Positions 16,443 to 25,137 are shown, numbered from the stretch's first letter. The stretch: 64,000 nt of DNA from Hufsiella arboris (GCF_009834875.1 NZ_WVHT01000012.1:27609-91608), one strand, 5' to 3'. Made by a program: numbers and translations. Notes: generated by a model from the sequence alone, not told the origin.

Positions 16443-16661
16443 ATGGCAGACGAAACAAAAATATACACCAAGCAAGAAAGTTTAGAGCATTCAAACGCCA
16501 GCAGTCATTACATCATTATAGTTGCTGCCGTTGCAATTGGATTTTTAGGTGTTATTTTGCGCTTCTTTGGCGATAACAGCATGCTTGATCTTGCTTCCAA
16601 TATTTTGTTAATTATCGGAATTATTATAGGCTTTAAAGCAGTTTTTACTATCCTGAAATAG
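16443..16661 (+). CDS. Small hypothetical membrane protein
   Basis: A 72-residue protein of unknown family. A charged N terminus (about 20 residues) is followed by two membrane helices (about 23-41 and 50-69), joined by a short loop with F-F-G-D-N. The C terminus ends in a lysine. It is convergent with the patatin gene, with only 2 bp between the stops. Size and topology recall small gliding/envelope-type proteins of Bacteroidota, but this is not enough to name it. Confidence 0.65.
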   Translation: MADETKIYTKQESLEHSNASSHYIIIVAAVAIGFLGVILRFFGDNSMLDLASNILLIIGIIIGFKAVFTILK

Positions 16662-16663
16662 CA

Positions 16664-17461
16664 TCAAGCTATTTTTAACGGCTTTTTTGTAAGATTTTTA
16701 AGCACTGGATTTGTTTGAATCATTTTCAGTGCACAATCATACCCCAACCAGTAAATTTCTTCCGTTTTACCAATGTCGAAAATGCTGGTTGCTCCCATTC
16801 CCTGAGGCTCGATAACTACGTCGCAAAGCGTGTACTTGTTTTCCATGTCGGCATTGGTTGACATGATAGCTGCACGTTCAATCAATTTTTTGAAATTAAT
16901 AATCTTATCTACCACCGGTAAATGATTACAGGTCGAGCCGATTACAATGTCGCAATCCTTCCTGAGCGGTTCTACCGGAAAATTATTCAGGACTCCGCCA
17001 TCTACGTACATCTGGTTATTGATAATTACTGGCTTGAAAACGCCTGGAATAGCACAGGACGCCTGAATAGCTTTAATTAGTTCGCCGGACGAAAAATAGG
17101 TCAGCGTTCCTTCGCTGAAGTTTGTAGTAGCGATTGTCAATGGAACAGCTAGTCCTTCAAACGAGTTATGCGGAATCAGCTCTAAAAGAAGCTTTTGCGT
17201 GTTTTCAATACTTAGCAGCCCATTCGCGCCGAAGGAAGCACGGATAAATTTGAGAAGCTTTACTTTCAGAAATTCATACAAAATCTTTTCAGGATCGTGC
17301 CCTTGTGCAAACAACGCACCCACTATTGAGCCTGCGCTTGTTCCGCTGACGTGATCAATCTTAATGCCTGCATCGGTAAGCGCTTTCAGTACGCCTAAAT
17401 GTGCAATACCGCGAATTCCTCCGCCGGAAAGAACAATTCCAACTTTTAAATGATCGGCCAT
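16664..17461 (-). CDS. Patatin-like phospholipase
   Basis: A lipid acyl hydrolase of 265 residues (RssA/YlbK-like). The oxyanion-hole loop is G-G-G-I-R-G (about 13-18), the nucleophile elbow is G-T-S-A-G (41-45, with Ser43), and the catalytic Asp lies in D-G-G (about 154-156) of the V-D-G-G-V-L-N-N-F-P segment. No signal peptide is present, so it acts in the cytoplasm or at the inner face of the membrane. It starts 3 bp after the gldB stop and is probably cotranscribed with it. The physiological lipid is unknown. Confidence 0.93.
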   Translation of the reverse strand: MADHLKVGIVLSGGGIRGIAHLGVLKALTDAGIKIDHVSGTSAGSIVGALFAQGHDPEKILYEFLKVKLLKFIRASFGANGLLSIENTQKLLLELIPHNSFEGLAVPLTIATTNFSEGTLTYFSSGELIKAIQASCAIPGVFKPVIINNQMYVDGGVLNNFPVEPLRKDCDIVIGSTCNHLPVVDKIINFKKLIERAAIMSTNADMENKYTLCDVVIEPQGMGATSIFDIGKTEEIYWLGYDCALKMIQTNPVLKNLTKKPLKIA

Positions 17462-17464
17462 AAA

Positions 17465-18502
17465 TTATACTGCGTTCTTTGGTTTGTATCTTGATTTATT
17501 CAATATCTGCTGACTGTCGCTATCTTGCATCAATTGCTGAACGGTAATATCAGGATTTTCCTGCATATATTTTTTTACTATTTGCCAGCCGATGTAAACT
17601 CCAAGCTTAGGAGCCGATTCATTCTTTTCACCTAATTCCGGCGTAAACGGAGCTTCGGTTAAATAACCCTGTATCTTCATATAATCGGATTCATATAAAA
17701 GGTTCTGATCCAGGAAATAGCCGTAGATATCCCCTTCATAATCCTTGCACCACTGAAGCTGTTTGGATGTATAGCCAATCTTTAAACTGTCGGATAAATC
17801 CGGCATGACCTGATCCATAAAATACATGATCTTCCCATTATAGATCATCTTGTCAAGCAATGTGGTTGAATTATCCTTCTCAGGAAAAAGCTCTTCCCGC
17901 GTAAATGCCTCCATAACACGTGGAGTAATATTTTCCGGCGTAAAGCGACGTGAAACATATGCCGGTATGCTTTCAATCAGTGCCGGGTAAAACTTTGAAT
18001 GTGAACCCAAAAACATATCAAGACCGATACCTATGTAATCATTTCCGATTGGTGTTTGCACCGTGAAGCCGGAGAGAAACGAAATAAGTCGTGGTACTTT
18101 TTGCTTCGGATAGTAATACAAAATATGCTTAAAGGCATCGTTCAATTCATTCTGCACGCCGTTCAGATCAGGAAACGTCTCATCAACCGTTTTCGATAAC
18201 TCTTTGTAATCCTTTTGCTGCAAAACCACACGCAGATTCTTATAATACGAAGTATCGCTGGGATCGCCCACGTTCAACATTTCGCGCATGTAATCGTTAT
18301 AAAAAAAACCGTATTGTTTTTGCAGTTGCGGCGCTTTTACAGAAAGATTTGTTTGATCGAGTTCCTTCATCGACTGATCGAAGCGTTCTATTTTAAGATC
18401 AAGGTTAATATTGCTTACGTCTACCTTCTTTCTATTGCTGCATGAGGCAATGAATATGCTAATAAAAAAAAACAAATAGATTTGCCGGGATTTCAAGTAC
18501 AT
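17465..18502 (-). CDS. gldB: Gliding motility lipoprotein GldB
   Basis: A 345-residue lipoprotein. The signal peptide has a lipobox F-I-A-S-C with the acylated Cys21. The body matches GldB: I-E-R-F-D-Q near the N terminus, F-P-D-L, the Y-Y-P-K segment, and the G-I-G-L-D-M-F-L-G-S-H-S-K-F-Y-P block. In Flavobacterium GldB is needed for gliding, yet the protein occurs widely in non-gliding Bacteroidota, so the name does not prove motility. It is first in a two-gene unit with the patatin. Confidence 0.93.
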   Translation of the reverse strand: MYLKSRQIYLFFFISIFIASCSNRKKVDVSNINLDLKIERFDQSMKELDQTNLSVKAPQLQKQYGFFYNDYMREMLNVGDPSDTSYYKNLRVVLQQKDYKELSKTVDETFPDLNGVQNELNDAFKHILYYYPKQKVPRLISFLSGFTVQTPIGNDYIGIGLDMFLGSHSKFYPALIESIPAYVSRRFTPENITPRVMEAFTREELFPEKDNSTTLLDKMIYNGKIMYFMDQVMPDLSDSLKIGYTSKQLQWCKDYEGDIYGYFLDQNLLYESDYMKIQGYLTEAPFTPELGEKNESAPKLGVYIGWQIVKKYMQENPDITVQQLMQDSDSQQILNKSRYKPKNAV

Positions 18503-18523
18503 TTTATTTTAGAGAAAAGCGAA

Positions 18524-18540
18524 AATATGAAACCATCATG
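18524..18540. repeat. 17-bp direct repeat, copy 1
   Basis: AATATGAAACCATCATG lies upstream of the porin-like gene and recurs exactly at 19297-19313 before nadE. Downstream of both copies is a second, looser shared stretch (CATGAT, GC-TC-TCA-CAT, then AAAACAA), so about 80-90 bp look like a duplicated leader. Confidence 0.7.
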
Positions 18541-18614
18541 ATTTCTTCAAAATTCGGAAACGGGATGACATAAATCATGATAGCTTCGTCACCATTAAAA
18601 CAACAAATTAATAG

Positions 18615-19298
18615 ATGAAAAAACAGCTTCTGCTAATTGCCATCATTGTGTTAAGCGTAATTATTCTGCCATCATTATCCAAAGCGCAGGAAAAAGAAAA
18701 GAATTTCAGGTTGGGCTTTACTGCGACGCCGACTTTTGGATGGATGGATTTTAAATCCGGATATACACCTGGATCAAACGGCGATGGCTTACGAACAGGG
18801 TTTTCATATGGCGTACTTGGCGATTTCGGCTTCTCGAAAAATTATTACTTTTCTTCAGGATTTTTAGTGACCACGATCAATTCGAAGGTAAAAACTGTGG
18901 CATCAAACAGCGGACCGGGTTCCGACATTTCTAATGCGGTTTACAAACTTCAATACCTTGAACTGCCTTTAACTCTTAAGCTTAAAACAGATCCTGGAAA
19001 ACTAGTTCGATTTTACGGGCAATTCGGCTTGGGTACAGGAATAACGATCGGAGCAAAACGTGATTTCAAGTTAACGAGTAATGGAATAGTGACGGCCGAC
19101 GAAAAAAACGTTTCGATTGATAACGAAAAAACGTTTCGCTTAAGTCTTATTGCAGGTGCCGGCGCTGAATGGAACATTGGGGCTAACACCAGCATTTTAA
19201 CCGGTGTGACACTAAACAATGGTTTTACAGACGTGTTTTCTAATGGGCAATCAGCCCGAAATTCGTATGTAGCCTTAAACCTAGCGCTGTATTTTTAA
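18615..19298 (+). CDS. PorT-family outer-membrane beta-barrel protein
   Basis: A 227-residue protein with a signal peptide (about residues 1-24, ending S-K-A-Q) and alternating strand-like segments that finish on an aromatic residue (A-L-Y-F at the very end), typical of outer-membrane barrels of the OmpW/PorT-like group common in Bacteroidota. Strands with G-F-T-A-T-P-T-F-G-W, Y-F-S-S-G-F-L-V and L-P-L-T-L-K-L-K fit an eight- or ten-strand barrel. No enzymatic motif is present. It is flanked on both sides by the 17-bp duplicated leader; the copy after its stop precedes nadE. Confidence 0.82.
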   Translation: MKKQLLLIAIIVLSVIILPSLSKAQEKEKNFRLGFTATPTFGWMDFKSGYTPGSNGDGLRTGFSYGVLGDFGFSKNYYFSSGFLVTTINSKVKTVASNSGPGSDISNAVYKLQYLELPLTLKLKTDPGKLVRFYGQFGLGTGITIGAKRDFKLTSNGIVTADEKNVSIDNEKTFRLSLIAGAGAEWNIGANTSILTGVTLNNGFTDVFSNGQSARNSYVALNLALYF

Positions 19299-19313
19299 TA
19301 TGAAACCATCATG
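19297..19313. repeat. 17-bp direct repeat, copy 2
   Basis: Exact second copy of AATATGAAACCATCATG. It starts inside the stop codon of the barrel gene and lies 63 bp before the nadE ATG. See copy 1 at 18524. Confidence 0.7.
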
Positions 19314-19376
19314 TGTATGAAAAAACTTCGTCGCACATGATCGCCTCATCATCATTTAAAAACAATCTATTCTCTG

Positions 19377-21017
19377 ATGAAAATCGCACTCGCACAACTG
19401 AACTACCACATTGGAAACTTCGAATCCAATACCGATAAAATTATAGCTGCTATTGAAAAAGGGAAACAGCTGGGCGCCGACCTTGTCGTTTTTGCAGAGT
19501 TATCGGTATGTGGTTATCCGCCGCGTGATTTTTTAGAGTTTACGGAGTTTATTGAGCTTTGCGAGAACTCCGCCAAACAGATTGCTGCTGCAACCAGCGG
19601 CATCGCCTGCATTATTGGTCTGCCGACCATCAATAATAATCCGCTTGGTAAAGACCTCTACAACTCGGCGATGTTTATTGAAAACGGCGAGATAAAAGAA
19701 ACGATCCATAAAACACTTCTGCCAAACTACGATGTGTTCGACGAGTACCGCTATTTCGAACCTTCTCAAACCACAAAATGCATTGATTTCAAAGGAAGCA
19801 GAATTGCCTTGACAATCTGCGAAGATCTTTGGAATATAAATGATAATCCGCTTTACATAGCCAACCCGATGGATGTGCTAATCGAAGAAAAGCCTGATTT
19901 GATGATCAACATCGCGGCATCACCATTTTCGTATAAACATGACGATGAACGCGACAAAGTATTGAGCGACAATAGCAAAAAATACAAACTTCCCTTGCTG
20001 TACGTGAACCAGGTTGGCTCTCAAACAGAGATCATTTTTGATGGAGGTTCCACAGTTTACGATGCAGATGGAAATCTGCTCGACGAAATGAGCTATTTCT
20101 CTGAGGATTTCAAGATCTATGAATTTGATAAAGGAGAAATTCTCGGCCTTGAGCCAACTATGCATAGTCCGCAAAGCGATGTCGAACAGATTCATGATGC
20201 ATTAATTTTAGGCATCAGGGATTACTTCGAAAAATCCGGTTTTAAACAAGCGGTTCTTGGGCTTTCGGGAGGAATTGATTCCGCCGTAGTGTGCGCCTTA
20301 GCAGCAAAGGCCCTCGGTTCGCAAAATGTAATGGCCGTTTTAATGCCCTCAAAATTCTCGACGGCCCATTCAATAAAAGATGCGATCGATCTCGTAAATA
20401 ACCTTAACTGTAAACACGAGATCGTGGCCATTAAGGACGCAGCACAAGCATTTGACAACATGCTGAAACCTGCTTTTAAAGGCCTGCCATTTAATATTGC
20501 CGAAGAAAATATCCAGGCACGATGCCGTGCTGTCGTAGTGATGGCAATGTCGAATAAGTTTGGCTACATTCTTCTGAACACATCCAATAAAAGCGAAGCG
20601 GCGGTAGGGTACGGAACGCTTTACGGCGACATGGCTGGTGCAATCTCGGTCATCGGCGATGTTTATAAGACACAGGTCTTTGAACTGGCGAAATTTATCA
20701 ACAAAGACGGCGAAATAATACCGGTTAATACGATTGTAAAACCCCCTTCGGCCGAATTGAGGCCAGATCAAAAGGATTCAGATTCACTTCCTGAGTATGA
20801 TATTCTTGACAAAATACTCTACGAATACATCGAGTTAAAGAAAAGTTCAAGAGACATTATCGCCCAGGGCTTTGACGAAACGACCGTTCGCCGGGTTCTG
20901 AAACTGGTCAACATTGCAGAATTTAAACGCTACCAAACTCCGCCGATTTTGCGGGTTTCGCCTAAAGCATTTGGGATGGGAAGGCGGATGCCGATTGTTG
21001 GCAAGTATTTGATGTAG
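19377..21017 (+). CDS. nadE: Glutamine-dependent NAD+ synthetase
   Basis: The last step of NAD synthesis: deamido-NAD plus ATP and glutamine gives NAD. It has 546 residues in two domains. The N-terminal nitrilase-type glutaminase has the catalytic triad Glu41 (F-A-E-L), Lys112 (H-K-T-L-L-P-N-Y) and Cys148 (T-I-C-E-D). The C-terminal synthetase has the PP-loop ATP site S-G-G-I-D-S (297-302), then T-S-N-K-S-E and Y-G-D-M-A-G. The length fits the shorter glutamine-dependent class. The ATG is preceded by the 17-bp duplicated leader. Confidence 0.97.
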   Translation: MKIALAQLNYHIGNFESNTDKIIAAIEKGKQLGADLVVFAELSVCGYPPRDFLEFTEFIELCENSAKQIAAATSGIACIIGLPTINNNPLGKDLYNSAMFIENGEIKETIHKTLLPNYDVFDEYRYFEPSQTTKCIDFKGSRIALTICEDLWNINDNPLYIANPMDVLIEEKPDLMINIAASPFSYKHDDERDKVLSDNSKKYKLPLLYVNQVGSQTEIIFDGGSTVYDADGNLLDEMSYFSEDFKIYEFDKGEILGLEPTMHSPQSDVEQIHDALILGIRDYFEKSGFKQAVLGLSGGIDSAVVCALAAKALGSQNVMAVLMPSKFSTAHSIKDAIDLVNNLNCKHEIVAIKDAAQAFDNMLKPAFKGLPFNIAEENIQARCRAVVVMAMSNKFGYILLNTSNKSEAAVGYGTLYGDMAGAISVIGDVYKTQVFELAKFINKDGEIIPVNTIVKPPSAELRPDQKDSDSLPEYDILDKILYEYIELKKSSRDIIAQGFDETTVRRVLKLVNIAEFKRYQTPPILRVSPKAFGMGRRMPIVGKYLM

Positions 21018-21032
21018 GCTTGCCAGACGTCA

Positions 21033-21049
21033 GACACTTTAAAAGTGTC
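21033..21049 (+). terminator. Hairpin after nadE
   Basis: GACACTTT and AAAGTGTC pair around a single A, 15 bp after the stop. No T run follows, so it is a weak terminator or a stabilising 3' hairpin. Confidence 0.4.
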
Positions 21050-21120
21050 AGACATCTACGATCCACAATCCTTAGACACTGCTTCCAAAGTCTACCGAAG
21101 CCTTGCCCAGAAGCCTTCGA

Positions 21121-21186
21121 AGCTGCATCGAATGGAACCGGATGCTGCATTGAAACCGACTGAAAGCTGCATCGAATCCGACTGGA
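21121..21186. repeat. Three tandem 22-bp imperfect repeats
   Basis: Units at 21121-21142, 21143-21164 and 21165-21186 share (A/T)GCTGCAT(C/T)GAA followed by a variable GGA- or CCG-rich end. They lie in the 540-bp gap between the convergent nadE and lnt genes, where no credible ORF exists. Confidence 0.7.
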
Positions 21187-21217
21187 AGTACTTGGCGGGA
21201 AGAGTTTCCAAGTACTT
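21186..21217. repeat. Inverted repeat with AAGTACTT core
   Basis: AAGTACTTGG (21186-21195) is the reverse complement of CCAAGTACTT (21208-21217), with a 12-bp loop, directly after the tandem repeats. Each arm itself contains the palindrome AAGTACTT. Confidence 0.6.
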
Positions 21218-21329
21218 GTCGACAGACCAGAAAAGTATCCATGGTCTTCGGATGAATTGTATGAAAAAGGTGTTGATAACTTCTGCTTTCTAACAGATTA
21301 TCGTGAAGATTTCTGAGTTGATGGTTTCC

Positions 21330-21347
21330 GTCTGTGGGGACACAGAC
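21330..21347. repeat. GTCTGTG/CACAGAC hairpin
   Basis: A 7-bp perfect stem with a GGGA loop in the nadE-lnt gap. It belongs to the repetitive DNA there and is not followed by a T run. Confidence 0.5.
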
Positions 21348-21404
21348 CGAGGACCGTTACCCATCTATGAAATTAACTATTTAAAAAGCTAAAGTCGTGC
21401 TAAT

Positions 21405-21500
21405 AACCACCGATAGTCCTGCCCTTCACTCATACTGCTCAGGCCTTATTCACAAGCCGGTATCCGTTACGGTCAGGTTTATAGTGAGCGGATGATCCTT
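21405..21500 (+). repeat. Foldback intergenic repeat, copy B (left arm)
   Basis: A left arm of the family described under copy C: TAGTCC, CTCATACTGC, CAGGCCTTA, AAGCCGGTATCCG, then CAGGTTTA. The remaining sequence (AGCGGATGATCC) keeps only a trace of the right arm, so the copy is truncated. It lies before the 3' end of lnt. Between 21501 and 21557 nothing else is visible. Confidence 0.65.
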
Positions 21501-21557
21501 CGAATCGAACCAACCGGCACAGAATGTATTTTGAATTTTTTGTCCCAGAAGGGTCTC

Positions 21558-23201
21558 TCAAAGAGGACCCTTCATCACCGGAATTTTTTGCTTTGTTCTT
21601 TTAAATTGCCCAACAACTAACAAGACTAAAAACACCCCGCTTCCCAAACATCCTGCGAAGGCTATATAATCACCATGCTTCACATAAAACGTAAGCGACT
21701 CGTTCAGGTTAATATCCTGCTTTAAAGCTGCCGGAACCCACCATTTTGTTTTCTGTACAACATCGCCGCGCTGATTAATAAAAGCTGAAATACCGGTATT
21801 CGCGGAACGAGCAACCCAGCGCCTGGTTTCAATAGCTCTCAATTTTGCATAATCCAGGTGCTGATCTTTGCCCGAGGTATTTCCCCACCAGCCATCGTTG
21901 GTAACGACTGCGATAAACTGTGCCCCTTTTTGTACGTAGTCAGCTACATAACTGCCCCAAATTGATTCGTAGCAAATAACCGGCGCCGAACCGATTCCGC
22001 TTTGAGAATAAAAAACACTGGCTTCTTTTTGTCGCCCGTAGCCACCGGTTGTGCCGCCGAAGGCTGCAAACGCAGGTTTCAAAAAGCCGAGCGCGCTGGA
22101 ATACGGGGTCTGCTCCACACCCGGGACCAATTTCGATTTATGGTAAAAATCTACCTTGGCCGAATTTTCTATTTGAATCGCCGCATTAAAGCTGTCGAAA
22201 TACAATCGTGAGTTAGGATCAAATCTGGCGGTCTCCGTTTTAGCAGTATCATAGATCGCATAACTTTCGATACCTGAAATAACGTTGCCGTTTTTGTATT
22301 TAGCTAAGAAATTCTGGACGGTTAAAAAATCCCTGTTATCCCTTATCCGCTTTTCATCAACTTCAGCGGGGATTGCCGTTTCAGGCCAGATGAAGTATTC
22401 CGTATTTGGTTGGCCAATAGAATCAGAAAGCCTGATGAGATGATCAACCTGTTGCGATGAAGGGATCGAACCGAATTTTTCGTACGGATCAATATTCGGC
22501 TGAACAACTACCACGTTTGCCGGATCGGATTTTTCTTCGTATCTCATGTATATCACCAACGATACGATAACCGGCACCAGGATAAGCGACATGCTCCCGA
22601 TAAAATAGTTCTTTCCCTTTTTTAAATCAGCGGCTTTAAACGCATAATACGTTTCTAAAACCAGGATATTGGACAATAAAATCCATAAAGTTCCCCCGTA
22701 AACGCCGGTCCATTCATACCATTGCGCCAGCTGATGAAACTGCGCAAAGCCGTTTCCTAATGTCATCCATGGGAAAGCCAGGTCCCAGCTTTGATGCAGA
22801 TATTCGTAAGCGATCCAGAAAGAAATAAGGCCCGCGTAGCTCAACCATTTAGTGGTCACTTTTCGCAATCTGTAATAAAGCCAGAAAGCGAACGTCATTA
22901 AAATTGCTGCCAGTCCAAATGGAATTAACGAAATAACTATCGCTACATACCAGGGCATAATCGCATGTAGAGAGTTGAAAACCCAGTAAATGCAGGATGT
23001 ATTCCAGATAAAAAATGTGGCTAAGCACAGATTAAAAATCGTTTTACCTTTTCTTTTTAAATCAGTTGCTAAGATATTATCCACTGCAAATAACAGCGGC
23101 ACAAAAGCACCCAAAAGTAACGGCGAAGTAAACGGCATCGGCGGCCATGCCAGCCACAATAAAAAAGCGCTGCTAAGCGCCACGGCATAATTCTTTCTCA
23201 C
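21558..23201 (-). CDS. lnt: Apolipoprotein N-acyltransferase
   Basis: The third step of lipoprotein maturation: transfers an acyl chain from phospholipid to the N-terminal cysteine of apolipoproteins in the inner membrane. It has 547 residues. Several membrane helices fill the N-terminal 215 residues, followed by a periplasmic nitrilase-like domain with the Glu in W-P-E-T-A-I-P (about 274), the Lys in the Y-H-K-S-K-L-V-P-G-V-E segment and the Cys in V-I-C-Y-E-S-I-W. One C-terminal helix follows. The start appears to be GTG at 23201, directly after the upstream stop (23202-23204), so translation is probably coupled to the PH-domain gene. Confidence 0.95.
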   Translation of the reverse strand: MRKNYAVALSSAFLLWLAWPPMPFTSPLLLGAFVPLLFAVDNILATDLKRKGKTIFNLCLATFFIWNTSCIYWVFNSLHAIMPWYVAIVISLIPFGLAAILMTFAFWLYYRLRKVTTKWLSYAGLISFWIAYEYLHQSWDLAFPWMTLGNGFAQFHQLAQWYEWTGVYGGTLWILLSNILVLETYYAFKAADLKKGKNYFIGSMSLILVPVIVSLVIYMRYEEKSDPANVVVVQPNIDPYEKFGSIPSSQQVDHLIRLSDSIGQPNTEYFIWPETAIPAEVDEKRIRDNRDFLTVQNFLAKYKNGNVISGIESYAIYDTAKTETARFDPNSRLYFDSFNAAIQIENSAKVDFYHKSKLVPGVEQTPYSSALGFLKPAFAAFGGTTGGYGRQKEASVFYSQSGIGSAPVICYESIWGSYVADYVQKGAQFIAVVTNDGWWGNTSGKDQHLDYAKLRAIETRRWVARSANTGISAFINQRGDVVQKTKWWVPAALKQDINLNESLTFYVKHGDYIAFAGCLGSGVFLVLLVVGQFKRTKQKIPVMKGPL

Positions 23202-23813
23202 TTAAAACTGCGATAAAATATCAGCTTTCTTTTGTTCGTATTCCTCCTGGGTGATCAACTGCTTTTCAAACAGCGTTTTCAACTTCACCAGTTTTTGGGT
23301 CATTTCATCTTCAGGGGTTTCAATTGGTTTCGGCGGTTCGGGGGCTGGTTCCGTTTGAATACTCACCGGAATTGAAGCCGCGTTTTGGATACGTTTTTCT
23401 TCAAGCTCAGCTTGCTTTCGCATCTCCCGTTCTTTATCCAGCTGCTGATTTGAAAACTGGTAAAGCTTCCTCGCCTGAACTTTGGGAATATATTCTGTGG
23501 TAATATTTTCGCCAGACAAAGGAACGGCGGTGAATTTTGCACCGAAAAATTCTTCCTTAAATGAAACTTCTTTTAAATCTTTCCATGAGAATATTTCGAA
23601 GTTGGTTGTTAATCCCAGGTTGCCGGGAATACAAAAGAAAATTCGCTTATCGGTAATTACAATCGAATCAGGAATCAGCGTCACAGCCGGTTTTTTCTGC
23701 ACGGCGACGTAGAGAATTGATTCACCCCCTGTAAGCATGTCCTTTAATTTCGTCAGAACCTTTTCAACGGTTTTCGGCTCTTGTTCGTCAGTTAAATATT
23801 GGTCGGTCCACAT
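23202..23813 (-). CDS. PH-like and SHOCT domain protein
   Basis: A 203-residue cytoplasmic protein from ATG 23813 (an upstream GTG would add 14 residues). Residues about 20-130 form a PH-like (bPH) domain with V-I-T-D-K-R-I-F-F and a central W-K-D-L-K-E-V-S-F. A Pro/Glu-rich linker follows, and the C terminus (about 172-203) is a clear SHOCT helical hairpin: L-V-K-L-K-T-L-F-E, then G-less L-I-T-Q-E-E-Y-E-Q-K-K-A-D-I-L. Such proteins are thought to scaffold oligomers near membranes; no enzyme motif is present. Its stop abuts the GTG of lnt, so the two form an operon. Confidence 0.85.
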   Translation of the reverse strand: MWTDQYLTDEQEPKTVEKVLTKLKDMLTGGESILYVAVQKKPAVTLIPDSIVITDKRIFFCIPGNLGLTTNFEIFSWKDLKEVSFKEEFFGAKFTAVPLSGENITTEYIPKVQARKLYQFSNQQLDKEREMRKQAELEEKRIQNAASIPVSIQTEPAPEPPKPIETPEDEMTQKLVKLKTLFEKQLITQEEYEQKKADILSQF

Positions 23814-23946
23814 GGTTATAGTCTGTTTCTTATTTTCTAATTCGAAGTTAATCACAATTGGTTTAAGGTATTTGTGATAGTATCTAAAATCGTTTATATG
23901 AATAACTTGTTTCTAAGAGTGTTGCGTTAAATGAGACGTGTCAATC

Positions 23947-24217
23947 ATCAGAAGCGCAAGGCAGGTACTACTATCTAAGTCCTTCCCGCTGTACGCTCAT
24001 ACGCCTGCAGGCATTACGCGCTAGCCGGTATCCGCTGCCATCGGGGCTAAAATGCAAATTTTAAGCATCTATTAACGCTGGCCGTCCGATAAAGTTGCAA
24101 AACAGAACCATTTTAAACCCGGGCGAAGCGGATACCGGCATTGTGGCTAATGCCTTGTGCAGTATGAGCAAAGAACGGGACTGCCATTAATTGGAACACT
24201 GAAATTGCTTTTCAAAA
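23947..24217. repeat. Foldback intergenic repeat, copy C (best preserved)
   Basis: A 271-bp element with two complementary arms. The left arm (about 23983-24056) reads CCCGCTGTAC, GCTCATACG, CTGCAGGCATTA, AGCCGGTATCCGCT. The right arm (about 24112-24180) reads AAACCCGGG, AAGCGGATACCGGC, TAATGCCTTGTGCAG, TATGAGC, ACGGGACTGCC and ends ATTGCTTTTCAAAA. Direct pairings are AGCGGATACCGG with CCGGTATCCGCT (12 bp perfect) and GTATGAGC with GCTCATAC (8 bp). It fills the gap between the rsmI stop and the PH-domain gene start. No ORF is credible inside it. Confidence 0.82.
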
Positions 24218-24352
24218 TAAAGACAAAATCTTCGTCTCTTCACGCACCAATTTTACATTCACTCTAGCTTTTATTTCCTCTAGGTGTTTGTTAAAACGTT
24301 TCTTAGCTCATCAAGCTATTCCCTTATACCATTCTCAAATATCACCGTAATT

Positions 24353-25084
24353 CTATTCGCCATTCCCTTCACGCCATTCCCTATTTCCATCTTTACTCCT
24401 CTTACTCTTCACCTTTTCCCTTCCTTCCACGCAAATCACAAACTCACCCTTTAACACATTTGTCTCGAAATGAGTTTTCACTTCTTCCAACGTTCCGCGA
24501 ACGGTTTCTTCAAACATTTTTGTCAGCTCGCGCGAGACAGATGCTTGCCGTTCAACGCCAAAATATTCACCGAACTCTTCGAGTGTTTTCAAAAGCCTGT
24601 GTGGCGATTCGTAAAATATCATTGTCCGCTCCTCTTCTACCAGCTCCTTTAAACGAGTTTGTCGGCCTTTTTTTACGGGCAAAAATCCTTCAAATGTAAA
24701 ACGGTCTGCCGGCAACCCTGAGTTAACAAGCGCTGGAACAAAGGCTGTGGCTCCAGGCAAACACTCGACATCCAGGCCGTTTTTTAACGCTTCGCGCACC
24801 AGGAAAAACCCGGGATCAGAAATTGCCGGAGTACCGGCGTCGGATATTAACGCAACATTTTTCCCTTCTTTTAAAAACCGGACGATCTCGGTAGCCGACT
24901 GATGTTCGTTGTGCTGATGGTGCGAGAAAACTTTCTTGTCAATACCAAAATGCTTGAGAAGCGGTGCGCTTGTCCGGGTGTCTTCAGCCAGAATTACGTC
25001 AGCATCTTTCAAAACACGGATCGCTCTGAATGTCATATCCTCCATATTACCAATCGGAGTTGGCACCAGGTAAAGCTTGCTCAT
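24353..25084 (-). CDS. rsmI: 16S rRNA (cytidine-1402 2'-O)-methyltransferase
   Basis: Methylates the ribose of C1402 in the ribosomal P site using SAM. It has 243 residues from ATG 25084, a start set by the motif L-Y-L-V-P-T-P-I-G-N at residues 4-13. The tetrapyrrole-methylase fold shows A-E-D-T-R, then S-D-A-G-T-P-A-I-S-D-P-G, and G-A-T-A-F-V-P-A-L-V-N-S-G-L. The C-terminal tail is lysine/glutamate-rich, longer than needed, and may be disordered. Divergent from serS with a 53-bp shared regulatory region. Confidence 0.95.
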   Translation of the reverse strand: MSKLYLVPTPIGNMEDMTFRAIRVLKDADVILAEDTRTSAPLLKHFGIDKKVFSHHQHNEHQSATEIVRFLKEGKNVALISDAGTPAISDPGFFLVREALKNGLDVECLPGATAFVPALVNSGLPADRFTFEGFLPVKKGRQTRLKELVEEERTMIFYESPHRLLKTLEEFGEYFGVERQASVSRELTKMFEETVRGTLEEVKTHFETNVLKGEFVICVEGREKVKSKRSKDGNREWREGNGE

Positions 25085-25114
25085 ATTTAATTTCGGTCGA
25101 TTGGCAAGTGATAG

Positions 25115-25122
25115 TATATTTG
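25115..25122 (+). promoter_or_regulatory. -7 element of serS
   Basis: TATATTTG matches TAnnTTTG and lies 15 bp before the ATG, so the leader is very short. A TTTC at 25091-25094, 20 bp upstream, could be the -33 element. Confidence 0.55.
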
Positions 25123-25137
25123 CCAAAAAACAATTTA

